In this document: positions 8,270 through 18,817 of the stretch, one piece after another
Layout: each line of letters begins with the position of its first letter
Numbering within the stretch: the stretch's first letter is position 1
The notes under the pieces: model-generated
What the model was told of the DNA's origin: nothing
What the model saw: only the letters and a program-made list of their open reading frames with translations
Databases searched by the model: none
Made by a program: the position numbers and the translations under genes
NCBI GenBank assembly: GCA_004017535.1
Contig: SAJS01000002.1
Span: 434,001-498,000, forward strand
Length of the DNA stretch: 64,000 bases
From: Mesorhizobium sp.
GTDB taxonomy: Bacteria > Pseudomonadota > Alphaproteobacteria > Rhizobiales > Rhizobiaceae
Direction of reading: 5' to 3'

Positions 8270-9141
8270 TGGGCCAGACGAGGCTGCACCTCACCGCCAG
8301 CAAGGTCGAGGCCGACCGCATCTTCGCGGCGCTCGACGCCGCCTTCGAGGACGACGGCCTGCCGATCGCCGTGCTGGAGCTCGACGAGGAGAAAGACATC
8401 CACGAAGTGTCGCTCTATACCGATGGCAACGTCGATCCTGTCGAGGCGCGGGTCAGGGACATCCTCGCCGGTCTCAGTCTGCCGAGGGCCGTCGAACGCG
8501 AGGTCCTTCCCGACGTCGACTGGGTGTCCCGCTCGCTGGAAGGGTTGAAGCCGGTCCGAGCCGGCCGCTTCCTCGTCCACGGCTCGCACGACCGCGCCAA
8601 GCGCCACGCCGGCGATCTCGCCATCGAGATCGAGGCAGGCCTTGCCTTCGGCACCGGCCATCACGGCACCACCGCCGGCTGCCTCGAAATGCTGGAGCAG
8701 GTGGTGCTGCGTGAGCGGCCGCGCAACGCGCTGGACCTCGGAACGGGAAGCGCGGTGCTTGCCATCGCGCTCGCCAAGCTCGCGCATATCCCGGTGCTGG
8801 CGACCGACATCGACCCGGTCGCCGTCCGCGTCGCCGCTGCCAACGCCCGCCTCAACCATGTCAAGGCGCTGGTCGAGACAGTGACGGCGCCGGGCTTCCA
8901 CAACCCGATCTTCGCCAGGCGCGCCCCTTTCGACCTCATAGTCGCCAACATCCTGGCCCGGCCGCTGATGCGGCTCGCGCCCGAAATGGCCCGGCACATC
9001 AGGCTCGGCGGCTCGCTGGTGCTCTCCGGCATCCTCGACCGGCAGCGCGACGCGGTGATCTCAGCCTATGTCGGCCAAGCCTTCCGCCATGTGCGTACCT
9101 TGCATCGCGAGGGCTGGGCGACCATCCACCTAAAGCGCTGA
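8269..9141 (+). CDS. prmA: Ribosomal protein L11 methyltransferase
   Basis: A 290-residue SAM-dependent methyltransferase. The SAM site is [18 protein letters not shown] near residue 160, and the [13 protein letters not shown] motif matches the N-I-L-A substrate motif of Prm[13 protein letters not shown] is another PrmA hallmark. PrmA trimethylates lysines of L11 in the cytoplasm. The start is coupled to the SCO stop (TGATG). The N-terminal about 60 residues form the L11-binding domain. Confidence 0.95.
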   Translation: MGQTRLHLTASKVEADRIFAALDAAFEDDGLPIAVLELDEEKDIHEVSLYTDGNVDPVEARVRDILAGLSLPRAVEREVLPDVDWVSRSLEGLKPVRAGRFLVHGSHDRAKRHAGDLAIEIEAGLAFGTGHHGTTAGCLEMLEQVVLRERPRNALDLGTGSAVLAIALAKLAHIPVLATDIDPVAVRVAAANARLNHVKALVETVTAPGFHNPIFARRAPFDLIVANILARPLMRLAPEMARHIRLGGSLVLSGILDRQRDAVISAYVGQAFRHVRTLHREGWATIHLKR

Positions 9142-9150
9142 GGCGGTTAC

Positions 9151-9336
9151 TCACACATAAAGCGAGTTTGCCGCCTTCTTCAGCTCTTCGCGATCGTAGC
9201 CATTGGCGTTCAGCGTTTCATCATCGAGACAAAGCAGCGCCCCGTTGACGTAGCGGCTCGCCTCGCGCCGGCGAGCTTCGATCAGCGCGCTCATTGCGTT
9301 TCTGAAAAATCCGCGTCTGGCTGGAAGCGTGGACAT
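9151..9336 (-). CDS. DUF1127-like small protein
   Basis: A 61-residue protein, Arg-rich in the first half, with LCLDDETLNANGYDREELKKAA at the end resembling the LaxLdDrtLrDiGlsR core of DUF1127/YjiS proteins. The start at 9336 is supported by AAGGAGA 8 nt upstream; the frame extends 14 codons further but without a site. Some rhizobial DUF1127 proteins affect RNA maturation or phosphate and carbon metabolism; that is not testable here. It converges with prmA 9 bp away. Confidence 0.7.
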   Translation of the reverse strand: MSTLPARRGFFRNAMSALIEARRREASRYVNGALLCLDDETLNANGYDREELKKAANSLYV

Positions 9337-9576
9337 GACAGTCTCCTTTGCAGGACAACAGGATTCATTCCTCCACATCCGGGAAACTAAGCTCTGCCGA
9401 CCTGTCTGGAAATCAACGATCCTGCATAGCGACCATGCGAAAAGACACGGCGGCGCCCCTGGCTTGCACGTCGTCCCTTCAGCATATCTGGATCATATGG
9501 CGTCTGGTGACAGATCCGTTTCAATTGGCGCACGAAATGCTCTAGGTTCGGGACAAGCATCCGAGGAGAGGCCACC

Positions 9577-11421
9577 ATGTTCCAGACCTTTGATTCCGCT
9601 GGCGATCCGGCGGTCGGCAAGCCGCGCGTGGCTTTGCTGCGGCAATGGCTGGCCGACAATGGCTTGGATGGCTTCATCGTTCCCCGCGCGGATGAGCACC
9701 AGGGTGAATATGTCGCCGACCGCTCGGCGCGGCTGAAATGGCTGACCGGCTTTTCCGGTTCGGCCGGCGTCGCCATCATCCTGCGCGACCGCGCCTTCAT
9801 CTTCGTCGACGGCCGCTACACGCTGCAGGTCCGAAACGAGGTCGACCTTTCGATCTTCACCGTCGAAAGCCTTATCGACAATCCGCCGGCCAGCTGGATC
9901 AAGGACAATCTCGGCAAGGGCGCAAGGCTCGCCTTCGACCCCTGGCTGCATACGATAGGCGAGGTCAGGGCGCTGAAGGCGTCGGCCGAGCAATCCGGCG
10001 CGACCTTGGTGCCGCTCGACAGGAACCCGATCGACATCATCTGGAAAGACCAGCCCGAGCCGCCGCGGGCGCCGGTGGAGTTGCAAGAGCTCAATTTTGC
10101 CGGTGAGTTCGCCAAGGACAAGCTTGTGCGGCTGGCAAGCGCCATCCAGAAGGACGGCGCCACCCATGCGGTGCTGACCGACCCCTCTTCCATCGCCTGG
10201 AGCTTCAACATCCGTGGCGGCGACGTGCCGCACACGCCGCTGGCGCTCGGCTTTGCCATCCTCGCCGCCGACGGCAAGCATCAGCTGTTCATGGACCAGC
10301 GCAAATTCCCGCGCCAGGTCGCGGCCTATCTCACCCAGCTTGCCGATCTGCATGATCCGGACGAGTTCGAAGCGGCAATCGTCGAGCTGGCCAAAAACGG
10401 CGCCAGGATCGCGCTGGATCCGGTGCTGGCGGCGGAAAAGCTGCGGATGCTGACCGAGGACAATGGCGGTACGGTCGTCTTGGCGGCTGACCCGGCACGT
10501 ATTCCCCGCGCGACGAAAAACCAGGCCGAGATCGCCGGCAGCCGCGCCGCGCATCGCCGTGATGGCGCAGCGATCGCCAAGCTGCTGTGCTGGCTCGACC
10601 GCCAGAAGCCCGGCACGCTCGACGAAATCGCCGTCGTCACCAAGTTGGAGGAAGTGCGCCGGCTGACGGGCGAGGAAAATCAGATGCCGCTGCGCGACGT
10701 GTCCTTCGACACCATTTCCGGCGCCGGCCCGAACGGCGCCATCATGCATTACCGCGTCTCGCGCGCCACCAGCCGCAAATTGGAAAGCGGCGAGCTGTTC
10801 CTGCTCGATTCCGGTGGCCAGTATCAGGACGGCACCACCGACATCACCCGCACCGTGTCGATCGGTGAGCCGACGCAGGAGATGCGCGAGCGCTTCACCC
10901 TCGTGCTGAAGGGCATGATCGGCATCTCGACGCTGCGTTTCCCGGCCGGCACGCGCGGCTCGGAGATCGACGCGGTGGCGCGCGTGGCGCTGTGGAAGCA
11001 TGGCTGCGACTTCGCCCATGGCACCGGCCACGGCGTCGGCTCCTACCTTGCCGTGCATGAAGGACCGCAGCGCATCGCCCGCACCGGCACGGAAAAGCTG
11101 CTGGCCGGCATGATGGTGTCCAACGAGCCGGGCTACTACAAGGAAGGCGCCTACGGCATCCGCATCGAGAACCTGATCCTGGTCACGCCAGCGGAGCAGA
11201 TCGGAGGCGGCGACATCCCCATGCATGGCTTTGAGACGCTAACGCTGGCGCCGATCGACAAGCGCCTCATCCGCACCGACCTGCTGACGCGCGACGAGTT
11301 GCAGTGGCTCGATCAGTATCATGCCTGGGTGCTGGCCGAGATCGGCCCGATGGTCGATGGCGAGACGCTTGCCTGGCTGGAGAAGGCAACGGCGCCGCTG
11401 CCGCACGACGCGAAGATTTGA
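9577..11421 (+). CDS. Aminopeptidase P family (Xaa-Pro) metallopeptidase
   Basis: A 614-residue protein of the long, three-domain aminopeptidase P type: two creatinase N-like domains (about 1-310) and a pita-bread catalytic domain (about 320-540), then a C-terminal extension. Metal ligands are visible in LLDSGGQYQDGTTDITRT (two Asp), HGTGHGVGSYLAVHEGP (His), the Glu of NEPGYY and the Glu of GIRIENL. It removes the N-terminal residue before proline, using two Mn2+ or Zn2+. GAGGAG lies 9 nt upstream of the ATG. No operon partner on this strand. Confidence 0.93.
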   Translation: MFQTFDSAGDPAVGKPRVALLRQWLADNGLDGFIVPRADEHQGEYVADRSARLKWLTGFSGSAGVAIILRDRAFIFVDGRYTLQVRNEVDLSIFTVESLIDNPPASWIKDNLGKGARLAFDPWLHTIGEVRALKASAEQSGATLVPLDRNPIDIIWKDQPEPPRAPVELQELNFAGEFAKDKLVRLASAIQKDGATHAVLTDPSSIAWSFNIRGGDVPHTPLALGFAILAADGKHQLFMDQRKFPRQVAAYLTQLADLHDPDEFEAAIVELAKNGARIALDPVLAAEKLRMLTEDNGGTVVLAADPARIPRATKNQAEIAGSRAAHRRDGAAIAKLLCWLDRQKPGTLDEIAVVTKLEEVRRLTGEENQMPLRDVSFDTISGAGPNGAIMHYRVSRATSRKLESGELFLLDSGGQYQDGTTDITRTVSIGEPTQEMRERFTLVLKGMIGISTLRFPAGTRGSEIDAVARVALWKHGCDFAHGTGHGVGSYLAVHEGPQRIARTGTEKLLAGMMVSNEPGYYKEGAYGIRIENLILVTPAEQIGGGDIPMHGFETLTLAPIDKRLIRTDLLTRDELQWLDQYHAWVLAEIGPMVDGETLAWLEKATAPLPHDAKI

Positions 11422-11429
11422 GATAAGCA

Positions 11430-11500
11430 TCTTCCTCCCGTCTACGGGGAGAAATGCCCGGTAGGGCAATGAGGGGCAGCGCCGGCGGTCCGAAACGATC
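11430..11500. repeat. Possible degenerate REP-like palindrome
   Basis: CTCCCG-TCTA-CGGGGAG (11435-11451) forms a short hairpin, followed by a second pairing of TGCCCG with GGGCA. It lies between the convergent aminopeptidase and azlD genes. I recall similar sequence between genes in Mesorhizobium, but no second copy is in this window, so the repeat call rests on memory. Confidence 0.35.
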
Positions 11501-11515
11501 GCGCCGGCAGAATTC

Positions 11516-11812
11516 CTATCCGACAAACTGCCGCGCGATGATCAGCACCGCAGCACCTGCCAAAAACATCGACATCAACCCGCCGCGCAGCGAGACCAAA
11601 GCGGTGACCACCAGCGCCGCCCATTCGGCGGGCCCTGCGCCAAGCACTGCCGGCGCGACCAGTGTCGTCAACACCGCGGCCGGCACGGCGTTCAGCCCCG
11701 CCTCGACGCGCGGGTGGATATTCTCGAAGCGCGAGATGACGAGGTGGCCGCCGACCCGGGTCAGATAGGTGGCGATCGCTCCGGCAAGGATGATCCAGAA
11801 GGTCGTGCTCAC
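11516..11812 (-). CDS. azlD: AzlD family branched-chain amino acid transport subunit
   Basis: A 98-residue membrane protein with three to four hydrophobic segments; AGAIATYLTRVGGHL at the N-terminus matches the family pattern (xxxTYLxRxxPF). With AzlC it forms a small exporter for branched-chain amino acids or their analogues. The start is GTG at 11812, overlapping the AzlC stop by 4 bp (GTGA), so translation is coupled. The frame is open far upstream through azlC, but that region is antisense-free coding of azlC in another frame and should be ignored. Confidence 0.88.
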   Translation of the reverse strand: MSTTFWIILAGAIATYLTRVGGHLVISRFENIHPRVEAGLNAVPAAVLTTLVAPAVLGAGPAEWAALVVTALVSLRGGLMSMFLAGAAVLIIARQFVG

Positions 11813-12537
11813 GGCCGCTCCACTATTCCGCTGTGATGCGGCGGCAGGATCACCGCCAGCAGCACGCCGGCGATCGCGCCGATCGAGACATGCCAGGGAG
11901 AGCCGACCGTCTTGTAGGCGATGATCGATGCGGCCGCGCTTGCGGCGACGACAGGCAGCCAGAGCGGCCGCTTGCGGAAACCGAGGACGAGGCCGAGGAA
12001 ATAGATCGGCAGCAGGAAATCGATGCCGAGCGCATGGGTATCCGGAATGAGCTTGCCGAACACCGCGCCCAACCCGCTTTCGATGACCCAAAACACATAG
12101 ACCGGCAGGCCAAGTCCAAGATACCAGACGAACCCGACCGGCTTGCCTGACACGGCCCTGGCCTCCGCCACGGCAAATTGCGGGTCGGTCAGGATGAAAT
12201 AGCCCAGCGCCTGCTGCAGCAATGGCCAATGCGCTATGCGGCGGCCGATGCCGGCCGAATAGAGCACGTGTCGAAAATTCACCGCGAAGATCGACAGCAC
12301 GATCAGCCATGGCGCGACATGCTGGCCGAATAATTCGATGCCGACCATCTGGCTCGCGCCGCCGAAGATCAGCGCGCTCATCAGGAAGGCCTCAAGCACC
12401 GAGAAACCATTGTCGACGGCGATCGCCCCGAACAGGATCGCGAACGGCGCGGAGGCGACCACGACCGGCATCGACAACCGCACGCCGTCCCAGAAATCGC
12501 CGCCGGTCCTGCTCTCAGAGATTGCTTCCGTTACCAT
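11809..12537 (-). CDS. azlC: AzlC family branched-chain amino acid exporter subunit
   Basis: A 242-residue membrane protein with the AzlC core: APFAILFGAIAVDNGFS, FGGASQMVGIELF and NFRHVLYSAGIG (the NxRHxLYS motif). The start at 12537 is preferred to an ATG eight codons upstream because AAGGAG lies 6 nt before it. With AzlD it exports branched-chain amino acids or toxic analogues across the inner membrane. It is the first gene of the azlCD pair. Confidence 0.92.
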   Translation of the reverse strand: MVTEAISESRTGGDFWDGVRLSMPVVVASAPFAILFGAIAVDNGFSVLEAFLMSALIFGGASQMVGIELFGQHVAPWLIVLSIFAVNFRHVLYSAGIGRRIAHWPLLQQALGYFILTDPQFAVAEARAVSGKPVGFVWYLGLGLPVYVFWVIESGLGAVFGKLIPDTHALGIDFLLPIYFLGLVLGFRKRPLWLPVVAASAAASIIAYKTVGSPWHVSIGAIAGVLLAVILPPHHSGIVERP

Positions 12538-12656
12538 GCGCCGCTCCTTGAGCGGCCTCATTTAGGGAGCGTCGTCCTCGATGTCACACCAATTCGCTTG
12601 ACCCAGCGATCAGCGGAACTGATCACCGGGTTGCGAAACGTCGAAAATCTGGCGGC

Positions 12657-14051
12657 TCAGCTGACGAAATAGCGCTGCCACTCGAAGTCGGTGATGTGCG
12701 ACGCCTGCCAGGCATCGAAGGCTGCCTGCTCGGCGCGGCGGCTCTCGGCATAATTGTCGCGGAAGGCTTCGCCGAACGCTTCGGCGCAGAAATCGGATGC
12801 TGCAAAAGCTTCGATGGAAGCGTTCAACGTGCGCGGCAGCTTCGGCTTGTCGAGATTGGCAAGGTTGCTCGTCACCGGCGGCTCGAGCGGCAGGTTCTTC
12901 TCGATGCCTTCACAGCCGGCCGCCAGGATGGCGGCGATCGACAGATAGGGATTGACGTCGGCGCCGGGCGCCCGGTGCTCGAACCGGCAGGCGGCATCGT
13001 TCGGCGTGGTGATGGCGCGGATCGGCGCGGTGCGGTTCTCGAACCCCCAGGCGACGTCTTCCGGCGACCACGCGCCGCGATCGAAGCGGCGGTAGGAATT
13101 GACCGTCGGCCGGAAGAAAATATGCGTCTCCTGCATTCGGTTGAGCACGCCGGCGAGGAATTTCTCGGCGACCGGCGTCAGCCGGTTGGGCCCGGCCGCA
13201 AAAGCCGGCTTGCCGTCCCGCCACAGGCTGACATGGTGGTGCGCGCCGCAGGCGCTTTCCTTGCCCGGCGGCTGGAAGCGCGTCATGAAGGTGGCGACCA
13301 GCCCACGCTCGGCGCACAGCTCGCGCAGATGCAGCTTGGCGCGCATGGCGGCATCCGCCGCGGCCAGGGCGCTCTTCGGCGTCAGCGCATATTCATACAT
13401 GCCGTAGCCATATTCGGTGACCAGCGAGGCGACGCCGATGTCGATGCTCTTCATGCGCGTGATGAACTCGGCGGCGAAATCCCGGTACTCGCCGCTGCGC
13501 ACCAGGTCGTAGTTGATCAGCGAATGGCCCCACGGCTTCAGCTCGCGATAGCGGCCGGCGCGCATCAGATCGTGGTCGGCGTGGAAAATGCCGAACTCGT
13601 ATTCGAGGGCGAATTTCGGCTCGTAGCCGAGCGCCCGCGCACGCTCCTCGACACGGGCGAGGACGTTGCGCGGATCGTAGGCGCAAGGCGCGCCGTCGAG
13701 CATGTAGGAGCGAGTGATGGCGGAAGCGAATTTCGGCTTCCAGCCATGCTGCACCACCGTATCCGGATCGATTATGCCCTTGATGTTGGGAAAGCCGTTC
13801 TCCTCGTTGGCGCTCGGCGAAGCGAAGGCGACGTCGCCCATCGGCTGGCCATCGCCATGGGTGACGCAATAGAGGATGGCATTGATCGACTCGCCGGATG
13901 TGGAAAGCTTCAGCGGCGCAATTTTGGAGCGCACCACGCCCGACGTGTCGACGGTATGCACCTCGACGAACTCGGCGCCGCGCGATGCAAGCTCGGCCTG
14001 CAGCGCCTCGAGCTTCGGCGCATACGCCGCCACCCTGTCCTCAAATTCCAC
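12657..14051 (-). CDS. Glutamine synthetase family ligase, gamma-glutamylamide synthetase type
   Basis: A 464-residue protein with the GS fold: an N-terminal beta-grasp region (about 15-110) and a catalytic domain. Visible active-site elements are E150-Y-E152-F (metal/ammonium side), the GAHHHVSL His motif, ENRTAPIR (ATP/glutamate Arg) and FEHRAPGADVNPYL. The sequence is closer to PuuA-like gamma-glutamyl ligases than to biosynthetic GlnA: it lacks the adenylylation-loop Tyr context and sits in a catabolic operon. It probably joins glutamate to an amine using ATP. The GTG start at 14051 has GGAGGG 6 nt upstream; the frame is open to 14129. Last gene of the liv-type operon. Confidence 0.85.
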   Translation of the reverse strand: MEFEDRVAAYAPKLEALQAELASRGAEFVEVHTVDTSGVVRSKIAPLKLSTSGESINAILYCVTHGDGQPMGDVAFASPSANEENGFPNIKGIIDPDTVVQHGWKPKFASAITRSYMLDGAPCAYDPRNVLARVEERARALGYEPKFALEYEFGIFHADHDLMRAGRYRELKPWGHSLINYDLVRSGEYRDFAAEFITRMKSIDIGVASLVTEYGYGMYEYALTPKSALAAADAAMRAKLHLRELCAERGLVATFMTRFQPPGKESACGAHHHVSLWRDGKPAFAAGPNRLTPVAEKFLAGVLNRMQETHIFFRPTVNSYRRFDRGAWSPEDVAWGFENRTAPIRAITTPNDAACRFEHRAPGADVNPYLSIAAILAAGCEGIEKNLPLEPPVTSNLANLDKPKLPRTLNASIEAFAASDFCAEAFGEAFRDNYAESRRAEQAAFDAWQASHITDFEWQRYFVS

Positions 14052-14079
14052 GTTCAACCCTCCACCAGGAATGACGACG

Positions 14080-15177
14080 CTATCTGGCGTTGCGCCGGAA
14101 AAGAAGCGACACAAGCTCGTCGAGCTCATGCCGGCCGCTGATGCCGCTTGGCCGGAACGCCATGCAAAGCACGATGACCACGCCGAGCGCCACGCCCGAC
14201 AGTCCGAGCAGCTGCGGCATTTGGATACCCGCGACGGTCACGCCGGACTCGATGCTTCGGATGAATTCCAGCCCGATCGAAAGCACGATCACCCCGGTCA
14301 CCGCCCCGGTCACCGTCGCCATGCCGCCGAGGATCAGCATCGCCAGCGTGTTGAAGATCATCTGGAAGTAGAAAAGTTTCGGGCTGATCGTGCCGGCGAA
14401 ATAGGCGTAGAGCACGCCGGCAAGGCCGCAGATCAGTGCCGACAGCACCCACGACATCAGCCGCAGCTTTTTCGCATCGATGCCGAGCGCGGCGGCCGCC
14501 TGCGGGCTCTGCGCGCTGGCGCGCAGCTGCAGGCCCCAGCGGCTGTCCTTGAACAGCCGCGCCGTCACGATCGCCAGCACCGCGAAAACCAGCATCCAGG
14601 GCAGGCCGACCACTTTCGGAATGCCGAAGAAAGCCTGGTTCCCCTTGAACAGGTCGGTCCAGTTGAGGAACACCGAATGGACGATGATGAGCAGCGCCAG
14701 ACTGACAATGGTCGCGGCGACCCCCGACAGCCGGCTGATCACCTTGCCGCTGACCAGCGCAACGATGCCGACGACGACGAGCGCGATGAGCGCCGACGAA
14801 ACCGGGTCGAGCTCCAGCGTCGCAAAATCGAACGGCGCGTTGGGGATCGACAGCTTCTTCATGGCAAGCGGCGTCGACAGGATGGCGACGCCATAAGCGC
14901 CGAGCCCGACAAAGGCGCTGTGGCCGAGATTGGCGATGTTGGAATTGCCCATGAACACCTGCAGCCCGACCACCACGATCAGGTTCACGAAGGCGCCGAG
15001 CGCCAGGAAGGTGTAGTAGTTCGGCGCGAAATTCAGCACCAGGAGACCGATCACCAGCACCGGCAGCGCCGTCACCAGACCGCCGATCAGCGAGCGGACA
15101 AGCGCATTGCCGGATTGGGTCGCGCCAGCCTGGGACCCCATCTGTTCAAGTGCTTGCGACAATTCGGAGCCTGCCAC
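14080..15177 (-). CDS. Branched-chain amino acid-type ABC transporter permease (LivM)
   Basis: A 365-residue permease with about 9-10 membrane segments and the LivM cytoplasmic loop (SRWGLQLRASAQSPQAAAALGIDAKKLRLMSWVLSA, the coupling helix to the ATPases). The GTG start at 15177 has AAGGAG 7 nt upstream and lies 1 bp after the LivH stop; the frame is open another 44 codons but overlaps livH. The N-terminus has a 20-residue hydrophilic stretch before the first helix. Substrate is unlikely to be simply leucine given the catabolic neighbours. Confidence 0.92.
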   Translation of the reverse strand: MAGSELSQALEQMGSQAGATQSGNALVRSLIGGLVTALPVLVIGLLVLNFAPNYYTFLALGAFVNLIVVVGLQVFMGNSNIANLGHSAFVGLGAYGVAILSTPLAMKKLSIPNAPFDFATLELDPVSSALIALVVVGIVALVSGKVISRLSGVAATIVSLALLIIVHSVFLNWTDLFKGNQAFFGIPKVVGLPWMLVFAVLAIVTARLFKDSRWGLQLRASAQSPQAAAALGIDAKKLRLMSWVLSALICGLAGVLYAYFAGTISPKLFYFQMIFNTLAMLILGGMATVTGAVTGVIVLSIGLEFIRSIESGVTVAGIQMPQLLGLSGVALGVVIVLCMAFRPSGISGRHELDELVSLLFRRNAR

Positions 15178-15178
15178 T

Positions 15179-16078
15179 TCAGATCTCCTTATCGCCGAGT
15201 TCGATGCGCTGGCCGAGCAGGCCTTCCGGCCGGTAGACGAGCAGCGCGACGATAATGGCGTAGGTGAGCGCATCCCGGAAGCCCGCATATTCCTGTGGCA
15301 GCGCGACAAGCAGGCCGACTTCGATGAAGCCGAGCAGCATGCCGCCGACCGCGGCCCCCGGCAGCGAGCCGAAGCCGCCGATGACGCAGGCGACGAAGGC
15401 TTTCAGCACCAGGCCGAAGCCGAGATCGGGAGAGACGCTGCCGCGCCGCGCGAGGATGAAGACGGCGGCGATGCCCGCCAGCGCGCCCGAAATCGCAAAG
15501 GCTGTGGCGATGACGCGATTTGCCTTGATCCCCATCAGCCGCACCGTGGCGAAGTCGCGCGATGCGGCGCGGATGGCGAGCCCCAGCGTCGAGCGATTGA
15601 GGAAGAGCACCAGCGCCAGGATGGTCAGGCCCGACACGATCAGCTCCATCACCTGCAGCGAGGAGACAGCGAAGGGCCCGAAGAACCACATCTGGTTCAA
15701 GCCGTTGAGAACCGAGACCGACTGCGGCTTGGGCGAGATCAGAAGCATGAAAAGGTTCTGCACCACGATCGACACGCCGAAGGCGGTGAGCAGCCCGGTC
15801 GTGGTCGGCGCATAGCGCACCGGCCGGAAGGCGACGCGCTCGAACACCACCGCCGCGAGCGCCGCCATGCCGACGGCGAGCAGCACCGCGACGAATGGCG
15901 AGGTCAGCCCGAGCGCGGCCGCCAGGAACACGCTGTAAGCCGAGACGCCGATGATCTCGCCATGCGCGAAATTCACCAGCCCCATGATGGAGAAGACGAC
16001 GGCGAGCCCGAGTGCCACCAGCGAATATTCCGCGCCGAAGGCAAGCGCGTTGAGGAGTTGCTGCAGGGCATAGTCCAT
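15179..16078 (-). CDS. Branched-chain amino acid-type ABC transporter permease (LivH)
   Basis: A 299-residue permease with about 8 membrane segments. The N-terminal LNALAFGAEYSLVALGLAVVFSIMGLVNFAHGE and the coupling loop LAIRAASRDFATVRLMGIKANRVI are diagnostic of LivH. It forms the membrane channel with LivM. It begins 6 bp after the LivF stop, in the same operon. Confidence 0.93.
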   Translation of the reverse strand: MDYALQQLLNALAFGAEYSLVALGLAVVFSIMGLVNFAHGEIIGVSAYSVFLAAALGLTSPFVAVLLAVGMAALAAVVFERVAFRPVRYAPTTTGLLTAFGVSIVVQNLFMLLISPKPQSVSVLNGLNQMWFFGPFAVSSLQVMELIVSGLTILALVLFLNRSTLGLAIRAASRDFATVRLMGIKANRVIATAFAISGALAGIAAVFILARRGSVSPDLGFGLVLKAFVACVIGGFGSLPGAAVGGMLLGFIEVGLLVALPQEYAGFRDALTYAIIVALLVYRPEGLLGQRIELGDKEI

Positions 16079-16084
16079 CGCCGC

Positions 16085-16789
<705 letters not shown>

Positions 16790-16805
16790 GTCTTCCCGCC
16801 CCGCC

Positions 16806-17960
16806 TTAGTTCAGCGCCGGAACGAAGGTGGGCGGCGTGTCGGTGATCAGCACCCGCTTGCCGTCGGCAAATCCCATCACCGGCACCGTCTTGACCGGAT
16901 AGCCCTTTTTCTCGGCAAAGGAGATCGTCGGCGCCGTCGTGCCCGGATAGCCGCCCGGCGCGCGGATCGCCTCGCGCAAGGCGGCGGGGTCGACGGTGCC
17001 GGCCTTCTTCGCCGCTTCATAGCTGATCTGCACCATGTCGGCGCCGAGCGCGTCGAAGATGCCGTTGATCTTGTAGCCATCGGCCTTGCACTGGGCGAGG
17101 AATTTGTCGATCGGGCCATCGACCCCGGTCGCGCCATGGGTCGCGAACATCACCTTTTCCAGCGACTTCGCATCGCCGACGGTGCCTTCCAGCGACTTGT
17201 CGTCGAAGGCATCGCAGCCGGCTACCCAGCCGTCATAGCCGTTGGCGCGCAGCTGGCGGATCAGGATGCCGACATCGGGCAGCACGGCGCAGATATGGAT
17301 CGCGTCCGGCTTCTGCGGCAGCGCCTTGATCGAGGCGATCTGCGGCGACCAGTCGGTGGTGCCGTAGGAATAGTTGAACTTGCCGACCACCTTGCCGCCG
17401 AGATGCTCGAACACTTCGCCGAACCACTCCGGCAGCTTCTCCGAGTAGGACCCGGCATCGGGCGACACCATCAGCGCCACGGTCCGCGCGCCCTTGCCGT
17501 AAAGCGCGTTGGCGGTGGCCGAGGCGTTGATCGGATCAGGCACCGCGCCGGCGATGAAATTGTCGAGCCCGGCCTGCTGCATCTCGAGCTGCGTGTTCGG
17601 CGCCGAGAACACGGTGGCGCCATAGGGCTGAGCAGTCTGCGCCATCGGGATCAGCGCATCCGGGAACGGCACGCCGGTGATGACCTGCGCGCCGGCATCG
17701 AGGAATTTCTGGCCGAGCGAAACCGAAAGCTGCGGGTCGGAGCGGTTGTCCTCGATCATCAGCTCGACCTTGGGGTCGTTGGCGCCGGCAGCCTTGTTGA
17801 GCTTGTCGGCCATGCAGCGCGCGCCCTCGGCTTCGCTATAGGGCGCGTAGGCGCCGGTCATGGCGACCGCAAGCCCGATCTTCAGATCGGCTGCGCCCGC
17901 ATGCTCTGCCTGCAGCAGCCCGGCGGTCAGCACCGCCGCTCCCAGCAAAATCTTTTCCAT
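16806..17960 (-). CDS. Periplasmic substrate-binding protein of the Liv-type importer
   Basis: A 384-residue exported protein. Residues 1-23 are a signal peptide (MEKILLGAAVLTAGLLQAEHAGA, cleaved before ADLKIG). The mature part has the type I periplasmic-binding fold: KIGLAVAMTGAYAPYSEAE near the start and ARTVALMVSPDAGSYSEK in the second lobe. It captures the ligand and delivers it to LivHM. Relatives bind amino acids, amides, urea or aromatic acids; the ligand cannot be read here. It lies between livG and livF rather than at the head of the operon. Confidence 0.9.
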   Translation of the reverse strand: MEKILLGAAVLTAGLLQAEHAGAADLKIGLAVAMTGAYAPYSEAEGARCMADKLNKAAGANDPKVELMIEDNRSDPQLSVSLGQKFLDAGAQVITGVPFPDALIPMAQTAQPYGATVFSAPNTQLEMQQAGLDNFIAGAVPDPINASATANALYGKGARTVALMVSPDAGSYSEKLPEWFGEVFEHLGGKVVGKFNYSYGTTDWSPQIASIKALPQKPDAIHICAVLPDVGILIRQLRANGYDGWVAGCDAFDDKSLEGTVGDAKSLEKVMFATHGATGVDGPIDKFLAQCKADGYKINGIFDALGADMVQISYEAAKKAGTVDPAALREAIRAPGGYPGTTAPTISFAEKKGYPVKTVPVMGFADGKRVLITDTPPTFVPALN

Positions 17961-18002
17961 TCTACCCCTCCTTCCTCTCCTTGTGGTTGTTCTTCCGGAC
18001 CC

Positions 18003-18728
18003 TCAGGCCGTCTCCGACTGCCCGACATAGACCTCGATGACACGCGGATCGCGCCACACGTCTTCCGTCTCGCCCGAAGCGATCACCTGGCCCTGGTCCA
18101 TTACGCAAAGCCGGTCGCAGAGCCGGTTGATGAAGCGCAGGTCGTGGTCGATGACGATGGTCGCGCAGCCGACGTCGCGGCGGATGCCTTCGATCGCCAT
18201 CGCCAGCGTCTCCGACTCAGCCTCGTTGAGTCCGGCGGCCGGCTCATCGAGCAGCAGGAGCGATGGGCCCAGCGCCAACGCACGGGCGATCTCGAGCCGG
18301 CGCTGGCTGCCATAGGGCAGCGTGCCGGCCGGACTGTCGGCGAAGCTTGCCAGCTCATATTGCTGCAGCAACTGGTCGATGCCGATGCGCCTGGCGGCAT
18401 CGGGGCGTACGGCGCGGCAGGTGATATGCGCGACCTCGACGTTCTGGCGAACGGTCAGATCCTTGAACAGCCTGATGGTCTGGAAGGTGCGGCCGACCCC
18501 TGCCCGCGCGCAATGCTCCGGGCCGCGGCCAGTGATCTCCTCGCCCGCCAGGCGCACGCTGCCGCTGTCCGGCTTGAGCACGCCGGAGATGGCGTTGACG
18601 AGTGTCGACTTGCCAGCGCCGTTCGGACCGATGAGACCGAGGATCTCGCCGGCCTCGCAGGTCAGCGAGGCGCTGCGCAACGCCTGCACGCCGCCGAATG
18701 TCTTGCTGACTGCCTCAACCGACAGCAT
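18003..18728 (-). CDS. ABC transporter ATP-binding protein (LivG)
   Basis: A 241-residue ATPase. Walker A is GPNGAGKST, the Q-loop is VGRTFQTIRLF, the signature is a divergent LPYGSQRRLEIARAL as in LivG proteins, Walker B is LLLLDEPAAGLN and the switch is IDHDLRFI. It is the first transporter gene of the operon. A 19-bp dyad at 18818-18836 lies 90 bp upstream, between it and the regulator gene. Confidence 0.93.
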   Translation of the reverse strand: MLSVEAVSKTFGGVQALRSASLTCEAGEILGLIGPNGAGKSTLVNAISGVLKPDSGSVRLAGEEITGRGPEHCARAGVGRTFQTIRLFKDLTVRQNVEVAHITCRAVRPDAARRIGIDQLLQQYELASFADSPAGTLPYGSQRRLEIARALALGPSLLLLDEPAAGLNEAESETLAMAIEGIRRDVGCATIVIDHDLRFINRLCDRLCVMDQGQVIASGETEDVWRDPRVIEVYVGQSETA

Positions 18729-18817
18729 CGGTCATTTCTCCCATTCCGGCCGCTGGCTGTTCTCCTGTCGGCCGGTCAAAAGGATGCTAGTCCCCCGACT
18801 TTTCCAGAACAAGTATT